Assembly (NCBI GenBank): GCA_001464815.1
Contig: LNDW01000015.1
Span: 434,001 to 498,000, forward strand
Origin: Betaproteobacteria bacterium Ga0077527
Lineage (GTDB): Bacteria > Pseudomonadota > Gammaproteobacteria > Burkholderiales > SG8-41
Reading direction: 5' to 3'
Length of the DNA stretch: 64,000 nt
In this document: piece after piece, positions 52,827 to 64,000 of the stretch
Position numbering within the stretch: position 1 is the first letter of the stretch
Layout of the letters: each line of letters begins with the position of its first letter
Made by a program: the position numbers and the translations under genes
The notes under the pieces: generated by a model
The model's database searches: none
Seen by the model: only the letters and a program-made list of their open reading frames with translations
Told to the model about the DNA's origin: nothing

Positions 52827-53788
52827 GGATTGGCCTTGATGTTGGCTTTGGTGATAACCCTGCCCCACTTCTCGTAATCGGCCTTGTGGTACGCCGCCAG
52901 CCCTGCGGGTGTTCCGCCCGAAGGCGCAGCGCCATCGAGTGCCAGTGCCTTTTTGATGTCCTCGGTGGCCAGCACCTTGTTGCCGCTGCTGTTGAGTCGC
53001 TCGACCATCGCCGCGGGCAGCCCGGCGGGGCCGTAGAGCCCCCACCACTGGCTGGATTCGAAATCCTTGAGCGCGGCCTCGGCCACGGTCGGCAGCTCCG
53101 GCGCGATGGCAATGCGTTTGTCGCTGGTCACCGCCAGCGCCTTCAGCCGCCCGGCACGCACCTGCGCGCCAACGCTGGGGTAGGCGGCAAACAGCACCGA
53201 GACATTGCCGGCGACGGTGTCGATGGTGGCGGGCGCGGCGCCCTTGTACGGCACATGCAGCATCTGCACGCCGGCACGTTGCGCAAACAACTCGCCGGTG
53301 AGGTGGCTCAGCGTGCCCGCACCATTGGAGGCATAGGCGAGCACGCCGGGCCTGGCCTTGGCCAGCGTGATGAATTCGCGCACGGTCTTCGCCGGCACCG
53401 AGGGATGTACGGTCATCACATTCGGCGCGTCGCCGATCTTGATGACCGGTGTGAAGCTGGTGAGCACGTCATAGGCCGCCTTGGCGCCGAGGTGCGGGTT
53501 GATCGAGAGCACGCTCGAAGAGGCGAACAGCAGGTTGTAGCCGTCGGCAGGCGATCGCGCGATGTTCTCGGCGCCGATCACGCCGCCCGCGCCACCGCGG
53601 TTGTCGACGACGATCTGCTGGCCCAGCGCGGCGGAGAGCCGGGTGGTGAAATGGCGCGCGACGATGTCGGCGGCGCCGCCCGCGGGAAAGGGCACGACCA
53701 CGCGCAGGGGTTTGTCGGGATAACCCTGCGCCTGCAAGAGTGCCGGCGACAGGGCAAGCGCGGATAACACCGCGGCGATGATTTTCAT
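52823..53788 (-). CDS. TctC/Bug-family periplasmic solute receptor
   Basis: 321 residues with signal peptide (SALALSPALLQAQG) and the hallmarks YPDKPLRVVVPFPAGGAADIVAR, VVDNRGGAGGVIG, HVPYKGAAPATIDT and LPTVAEAALKDFESSQWW. It leads a unit with PrpD and the alpha/beta hydrolase, so its ligand is likely a substrate of these enzymes. ATG 53788 was chosen for the signal peptide. Confidence 0.95.
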   Translation of the reverse strand: MKIIAAVLSALALSPALLQAQGYPDKPLRVVVPFPAGGAADIVARHFTTRLSAALGQQIVVDNRGGAGGVIGAENIARSPADGYNLLFASSSVLSINPHLGAKAAYDVLTSFTPVIKIGDAPNVMTVHPSVPAKTVREFITLAKARPGVLAYASNGAGTLSHLTGELFAQRAGVQMLHVPYKGAAPATIDTVAGNVSVLFAAYPSVGAQVRAGRLKALAVTSDKRIAIAPELPTVAEAALKDFESSQWWGLYGPAGLPAAMVERLNSSGNKVLATEDIKKALALDGAAPSGGTPAGLAAYHKADYEKWGRVITKANIKANP

Positions 53789-53897
53789 GGTCAATCTCCG
53801 GAAATGCCGCGGCGCCGGAACTGGCGCAGCCTTAGAGCGGCGGATTGTAGTCATTGCCGGGGAGTGATGGCGCCCGGATTGCACATCGTGGGCGCGC

Positions 53898-54932
53898 TCA
53901 GCCCATCAACAGGGCTGCCCTGCCGGTGACCTCGCCCTTTTCAAGGCGCTGGTGAATCTCCTCGGCCTTGCTGAAGTGCACCTTCTCCGTCACCAGCGGT
54001 TTGAGATCACCGCGTGCCACCAGCTCCAGCGACTCGATCACTTCCTGCCGCGTCGCATAACGGCTGCCCATGACCTCGATTTCCTTGCGCATGATCGAGG
54101 GGCCGTCGGCATCGAAGCGCGCGCTGTTGCCGGCGAGCAGCACCAGGCGGCCGCCGAAGTTGAGGCCGCCGATTGCCGACTCGATGCTGTCCTTGCTGCA
54201 GACATAGTCGAACACCACATCGACACCCTTGCCGCCGGTCATGTCCTTCAGTTGCTCCGACACCTGACCGCCCGCGGCATCAATCGCCGCATCGGCACCG
54301 CACTTGAGGCAGCTTTCAAACTTGCTGGCACGGGTATCGACGGCAATGACTTTGCGTGCATGCGCCCAGCGCGACACCATCAGCATGTGTATGCCGAGGC
54401 CGCCGCCGGCGCCGATCACGGCCACCGTGTCGGTGGGCATCACCCGCGCCTTGCGCGTGACTTTCAGCGGCGTCGCGATGGCATCGCAGATCACGCCGAC
54501 CTCGGCGGGCTGCTGTTTCCACGGCAGGCCTTCGGGCAGCGGGATGAAATTCTGCGCCGGCAACTTGATGTATTCGGCATAACCGCCGTCGCACTCACGG
54601 CCGACGTAGCCACCGAAGTTCTCGCACAGCGTTTCGCGGTCGATGCGGCACCAGTAGCAGTGGCCGCAGGTGAAATAGAAATAGGCGGTCACCGCGTCGC
54701 CGGCCCTGAGCCGGGTCACGCCGGCACCTGTGGCGACGATCTCGGCGGTGATCTCGTGGCCGAGGATGCGCGGATACTGCACCGGCACCCGCCCCGAACG
54801 CACATGGTGGATGGTGAGCCCGGCGCCGCAGGCGAGCACGCGCGCCACCGCCTCGCCGGGGCCCGGCACCGGATCGGGCACAGTCTCCAGCACCAGCGGC
54901 TGGTTCTTTCCCTTCAGCAACATCGCTTTCAT
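53898..54932 (-). CDS. Zinc-dependent alcohol dehydrogenase
   Basis: 344 residues of the medium-chain dehydrogenase family. The structural zinc cysteines are in CGHCYWCRIDRETLC, the catalytic zinc His/Glu in LGHEITAEIV, with a Cys near ACGAGLTIHH, and NAD-binding AVIGAGGGLGIHML. It oxidises an alcohol or reduces an aldehyde. It lies upstream of the Bug, PrpD, hydrolase unit (109 bases) and may belong to the same pathway. Confidence 0.93.
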   Translation of the reverse strand: MKAMLLKGKNQPLVLETVPDPVPGPGEAVARVLACGAGLTIHHVRSGRVPVQYPRILGHEITAEIVATGAGVTRLRAGDAVTAYFYFTCGHCYWCRIDRETLCENFGGYVGRECDGGYAEYIKLPAQNFIPLPEGLPWKQQPAEVGVICDAIATPLKVTRKARVMPTDTVAVIGAGGGLGIHMLMVSRWAHARKVIAVDTRASKFESCLKCGADAAIDAAGGQVSEQLKDMTGGKGVDVVFDYVCSKDSIESAIGGLNFGGRLVLLAGNSARFDADGPSIMRKEIEVMGSRYATRQEVIESLELVARGDLKPLVTEKVHFSKAEEIHQRLEKGEVTGRAALLMG

Positions 54933-54997
54933 CGCATTTCCTCCCGCGGCGAATGCTACCGCAGGTAGCCTTGGCTGCGGCTTGCGTATGATGGGAC

Positions 54998-55555
54998 ATG
55001 GCCACCACCCGCAACGACCGCATGACCCGCGCCGGACTGTTCGCCGCAGCGGCGATCGCGCTGATCCTGCTGTTTCATGCCCTGCTCAGCCCGGTGCCGC
55101 CGCGCAGCCCCTCGCCGGCGCAATGGCAGACGCCCACGGCCGGCTGGGCGCTGCCCCTGCCCGAACGCGCCGCGGCTGCGGGCATCGGCGCCGACGATGT
55201 GCGCTACCTGCAGCAGGGCGGGGACCTGCGCATCGACCTGCGCCGGCTGGTGGTGGAAAAACACCCCGCGGTGGCGGAGTTGCGCGTGCTGGCCATCACG
55301 CTGCGCGTCGAGCCCGAGCGCCATACGCCGCGCGAAGCCCAGGCGATGGAGGCCGTGCTCACCCGCGAACGCCCGGTACTGCTGCGCACCACCGCCTCCT
55401 TCATCATCAGGGACGGCATCGCCTGCCTGCAGCAGGGCCACTGCGGCTACCGCATCGAGCTGACCCTGCGCGAACCCGATGGCCGCATCACGGTGGAGCG
55501 CAGCGCGAAACTCGCCATTCCGCAAAAACCGGTGGTGATAGCCCCGAAAAAATAA
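54998..55555 (+). CDS. Membrane-anchored or exported protein of unknown function
   Basis: 185 residues with one N-terminal hydrophobic segment (GLFAAAAIALILLFHALLS), then a Pro-rich stretch and a compact domain with two cysteines (ACLQQGHCGY). An in-frame ATG at 55022 would also be reasonable. It is divergent from the dehydrogenase gene. I recognise no family. Confidence 0.7.
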   Translation: MATTRNDRMTRAGLFAAAAIALILLFHALLSPVPPRSPSPAQWQTPTAGWALPLPERAAAAGIGADDVRYLQQGGDLRIDLRRLVVEKHPAVAELRVLAITLRVEPERHTPREAQAMEAVLTRERPVLLRTTASFIIRDGIACLQQGHCGYRIELTLREPDGRITVERSAKLAIPQKPVVIAPKK

Positions 55556-55692
55556 GCACTTAGCGGAATTGTCACGATATTGCCGCTGTCGCTCCGGGAC
55601 GCGCAAAACAAAGCCGGTACAATCTGCCCACCTTGCGCGGCTGCCGTCTGTATCGCGCGCCACCCACTCCGCCTCATCCTCCACTCGCCGCC

Positions 55693-61328
<5,636 letters not shown>

Positions 61329-61332
<4 letters not shown>

Positions 61333-61988
61333 AACGGCACGCACTGCTTTTCTTGCTAATGCTGGTCGCCACGATGGCGCTGGCGCAAGCACCGGAACGC
61401 GATCAGGCGCTGATTGCCGCGGCTGGCCGCGGCGACACGGTCACAGCACAGCGTTTGCTCAAGGAAGGCGCCTCTCTGCTGGCCCGGGACAGCGCAGGCC
61501 GCACTGCGCTGGTCGCCGCCGCCTACGGCAATCATGTCGAAACCGCCGGCGCACTGATGGCAGCCGGGGCCAGCCCGAATGTAAAGGACACCGTCGGCCG
61601 CAGCGCCTTCATGGTCGCCGCGGTCTACGGTCACCTCGAGCTGCTGCGACTGACCCTGAAACACGGCGCCGACATCCATACCCTCAACCAGTATGGCGGC
61701 ACTGCGCTGATTCCCGCCTCGCATTACGGCCATGTCGAAGTGGTGCGCGAGCTGCTGCAAACAAAAATCAACGTCAATCACGTCAACCGCCTCGGCTGGA
61801 CCGCGCTGATCGAGGCGGTGATCCTCGGTGACGGCGGGGCGCGGCATACCGAGATCGTGCGCCTGCTGCTGGCGAGCGGCGCGGATGCCGGCATCGCCGA
61901 CCGTGACGGCGTGACGCCACTGGCGCATGCAAGAAGGCTGCGTTTCTCCGAAATCATCCGCCTGCTGGAAAAAGCCGGCGCGCGCTGA
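61329..61988 (+). CDS. Exported ankyrin-repeat protein
   Basis: 219 residues with a signal peptide (LLFLLMLVATMALAQA) and five ankyrin units from about residue 25 to the end (AGRTALVAAAYGNHVETAGA, VGRSAFMVAAVYGHLELLRL, YGGTALIPASHYGHVEVVRE). Probably periplasmic and protein-binding. Its ATG overlaps the uvrA TGA, so it is co-translated with it, an odd pairing for an exported protein. Confidence 0.9.
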
Positions 61989-62088
61989 AGCGGCGCCAGG
62001 TCTTGGCGGTCATCGTGGCTGTGATCCTGATGATCGATGAGCGCAATGCGCATCCTATAATCCGCCTTGATTCCCGAAGGAGCCACCG

Positions 62089-62961
62089 GTGATTGCCCAG
62101 ATACTCAAAGCCCACACCAAGGACCTCGGCGACGGCTTCGAGGTGCGCCGCCTGCTGCCCGCGGCAACACGACGCACGGTGGGCCCGTTCATTTTTTTCG
62201 ACCACATGGGCCCGGTGCGCTTTGCACCTGGGCAGGCCATCGACGTGCGACCACACCCGCATATCGGACTCGCCACCGTGACCTATCTGTTCGAAGGCGC
62301 GCTGATGCACCGCGACAGCCTGGGCTGTGTCCAGCACATCACCCCGGGAGACGTGAACTGGATGACCGCCGGCCACGGCATCGTGCACAGCGAGCGCAGC
62401 CCCGATGACGAGCGCGGCACGACACGTACGCTGCACGGCATCCAGATCTGGGTTGCACTGCCGCAGGCCGACGAAAGCACCGAGCCGGCTTTTTCGCATC
62501 ATGCCCGCGCCTCGCTGCCGGTGCTGCCATTGGCCAACGCGGAACTGCGCCTGATTGCCGGCAAGGGCTGGGGCCTGCAGTCACCGGTGAAAACTTTTGC
62601 GCCAATGATCTACGCCGCGCTTGAAGCCACCGGCGCGACCCGGCTCGAGCTGCCGGCGGAACACGCCGAGCGCGCGATCTACGTGGTTGAAGGTGAAGTC
62701 AGCGCCGGCAGGACCGTTGTTGAACCGCGGACAGTCGCGGTATTCGAACCCGGCACCGCGGTCACCCTCAGCTGCGCAGCAGCCGCAAGGGTGATGATTT
62801 TTGGTGGCGCACCACTCGACGGCGAGCGTTTCATCAACTGGAATTTCGTCGCCAGCCGGCGCGAGATGATCGATGAAGCCCGCACACGCTGGCGCGAACA
62901 GCGTTTCCCGCGGGTACCCGGCGAGACCGAATTCATCCCGCTGCCGGATACCGCGCGCTGA
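62089..62961 (+). CDS. Pirin-family protein
   Basis: 290 residues of the bicupin pirin fold with metal ligands in [14 protein letters not shown] and HGIVHSER, and a second cupin half without clear ligands. Bacterial pirins can be quercetinase-like or bind metal for regulation. GTG 62089 is the start, with AAGGAG at good spacing. Confidence 0.93.
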   Translation: MIAQILKAHTKDLGDGFEVRRLLPAATRRTVGPFIFFDHMGPVRFAPGQAIDVRPHPHIGLATVTYLFEGALMHRDSLGCVQHITPGDVNWMTAGHGIVHSERSPDDERGTTRTLHGIQIWVALPQADESTEPAFSHHARASLPVLPLANAELRLIAGKGWGLQSPVKTFAPMIYAALEATGATRLELPAEHAERAIYVVEGEVSAGRTVVEPRTVAVFEPGTAVTLSCAAAARVMIFGGAPLDGERFINWNFVASRREMIDEARTRWREQRFPRVPGETEFIPLPDTAR

Positions 62962-63008
62962 ACGGTACAATCATTCCTCAATCGCAGCATCCCTGTCCGG
63001 AGCCAGAA

Positions 63009-63641
63009 TTGGATATCGCATCAATACGCAGCGAATACCTGCGCGCCAGCCTCGATGAAAGCAGCGTCGCCACCGACCCCTTCGAGCAGTTCCGGCGGTG
63101 GTTCGACGAGGCGCTGCGCGCCGAACTTCCGGTGGCCAATGCAATGACCCTGGCCACCTGTGACGCCACCGGCAAACCCGCGGCACGCATTGTGCTGCTC
63201 AAGGGCATAGACGACCGCGGTCCGGTGTTTTTCACCAACTACCTGAGCCGCAAGGGCCGCGAGCTCGCGGCCAATCCCCAGGCGGCACTGCTGTTCTACT
63301 GGGCCGAGCTGGAGCGCGAGCTGCGTGTCGAGGGCCACATTGAAAAAGTGACCCCCGCGGAATCCGATGACTATTTTGCCAGCCGCCCGCTGGGCAGCCG
63401 CCATGCGGCGGTGGCCTCGCCGCAAAGCGAGGTGGTGGCCAGCCGCGGCGAACTCGAATCACGCTACGCGGAAGCTCTTGCGCGCGGTGGTGACAACCCG
63501 CGGCGGCCGCCACACTGGGGCGGCTACCGCCTGCTGCCGCATAGTTTCGAGTTCTGGCAGGGGCGGCCGAGCCGCCTGCACGACCGCCTGCTCTACACAC
63601 GCGGCACGCCGGGCTGGTTGCTGTCTCGCCTCGCCCCCTGA
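63009..63641 (+). CDS. pdxH: Pyridoxamine 5'-phosphate oxidase
   Basis: 210 residues with FMN-binding and substrate motifs: [67 protein letters not shown] and [10 protein letters not shown]. It oxidises PNP and PMP to PLP, using FMN and oxygen. The start is TTG 63009 with GGAG six bases upstream. Confidence 0.96.
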   Translation: MDIASIRSEYLRASLDESSVATDPFEQFRRWFDEALRAELPVANAMTLATCDATGKPAARIVLLKGIDDRGPVFFTNYLSRKGRELAANPQAALLFYWAELERELRVEGHIEKVTPAESDDYFASRPLGSRHAAVASPQSEVVASRGELESRYAEALARGGDNPRRPPHWGGYRLLPHSFEFWQGRPSRLHDRLLYTRGTPGWLLSRLAP

Positions 63642-63664
63642 ATGCTGCCCGCCCATCCCCGGTT

Positions 63665-64000
63665 TTGACCACCACAACTTCAGCGTCCCGCAACTGGGAC
63701 GCGCTGCTTGCCTGGTATTTCGTCACGGTCTGGGGCTGCGGTTTTCTTGCCACCAAGCTCGGCCTGCAGCACGCCGCGCCCTTCACCTTTCTCGCGTTGC
63801 GCTTCGCCTTCGGCATCGTCTGCCTGTCGCTGCTGGTGCTGGTGCTGCGTCCGCGCTGGCCGGCGAGCCGCGCCGAATGGGGGCATGTCATCGTTGCCGG
63901 CCTGCTGATGCATACCGTTCACCTCGGCGGCAGCCATTATGCGCAGTATCTCGGGCTTTCAGCGGGCATCACCGCGGTGCTGCTGTCGGTGCAGCCGCTG
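63665..64000 (+). CDS. EamA/DMT-family transporter, 5' part
   Basis: 112 residues of an open frame cut by the window end. Hydrophobic helices with WYFVTVWGCGFLATKLGLQ, FTFLALRFAFGIVCLSLLVL and AQYLGLSAGITAVLLSVQPL match the first EamA half of a drug/metabolite exporter. The start is a TTG at 63665, the first usable start in frame; the reading is uncertain. Confidence 0.8.
   Translation, partial: MTTTTSASRNWDALLAWYFVTVWGCGFLATKLGLQHAAPFTFLALRFAFGIVCLSLLVLVLRPRWPASRAEWGHVIVAGLLMHTVHLGGSHYAQYLGLSAGITAVLLSVQPL

Noticed and set aside
42464-55600. A catabolic genomic island with a defined border
   Set aside because: No integrase, tRNA attachment site or direct repeats were found, and the genes look like ordinary catabolic content.

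Overview
The window looks like chromosomal DNA of a GC-rich betaproteobacterium, most likely of the order Burkholderiales. The evidence is gene content and base composition. There are four orphan TctC/Bug-type periplasmic solute receptors, many catabolic accessory enzymes (CaiB-type CoA-transferase, HMG-CoA-lyase-like, two MmgE/PrpD proteins, FAH family, RraA, TauD, mandelate-racemase-like), two LysR regulators, a double-length UvrA and a TctD/TctE-like two-component pair. No rRNA, recognisable tRNA, CRISPR array, IS element or phage module was seen.

Layout. 0-4.6 kb: end of a GGDEF protein, an SDR oxidoreductase, a GGDEF protein overlapping a FlhG-like ATPase, and ettA. 4.8-8.5 kb: an Asp/Glu-racemase-fold protein, a HicAB toxin-antitoxin pair, and a CoA-transferase with an HMG-CoA-lyase-like enzyme. 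8.6-13.4 kb: a leftward operon of PrpD, a UGSC selenoprotein fusion with an in-frame TGA, and a four-domain rhodanese protein. 13.5-18.8 kb: an exported Gln-rich protein, dinB, a solute-binding-like protein, a VOC/methyltransferase pair and a candidate structured RNA ending in a strong terminator. 18.8-25.9 kb: a Bug receptor, TerC, a histidine kinase/response regulator, an aldehyde dehydrogenase, and a TauD-like/RraA pair. 26-29.5 kb: two tandem TPR-glycosyltransferase paralogues. 29.6-35.5 kb: TauD, an exported methyltransferase, then a leftward operon of a CinA-like protein, a UGSC-partner protein and a small UGSC selenoprotein. 35.6-40.2 kb: ggt divergent from LysR, a FAH enzyme and a TDT/SLAC1 transporter. 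40.3-42.5 kb: a toxin-antitoxin island (two antitoxin-like genes without toxins, a Fic/HTH mobile mystery pair) with a dense non-coding mosaic. 42.5-55.6 kb: catabolic and regulatory genes. 55.7-64 kb: uvrA, ankyrin protein, pirin, pdxH and an EamA transporter cut by the window end.

The most notable content is a pair of related UGSC loci. Each has an in-frame TGA at the same place in a U-G-S-C motif. In one locus the UGSC domain is fused to a roughly 400-residue domain; in the other the same two parts are adjacent separate genes. The small gene has, just after its TGA, a perfect 8-bp hairpin whose loop region matches position for position what I recall of the E. coli fdhF SECIS. Both genes are therefore called selenoproteins rather than broken genes.

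A second signal is an AT-rich element of about 30 bp (core TTGTTTTTATTGAATAAT) present about eight times. Every copy lies between two genes on the same strand, often touching the stop codon of the upstream one. It stands out against the GC-rich background and is not a repeat I recognise. Two recognisable proteobacterial intergenic repeat types are also present.
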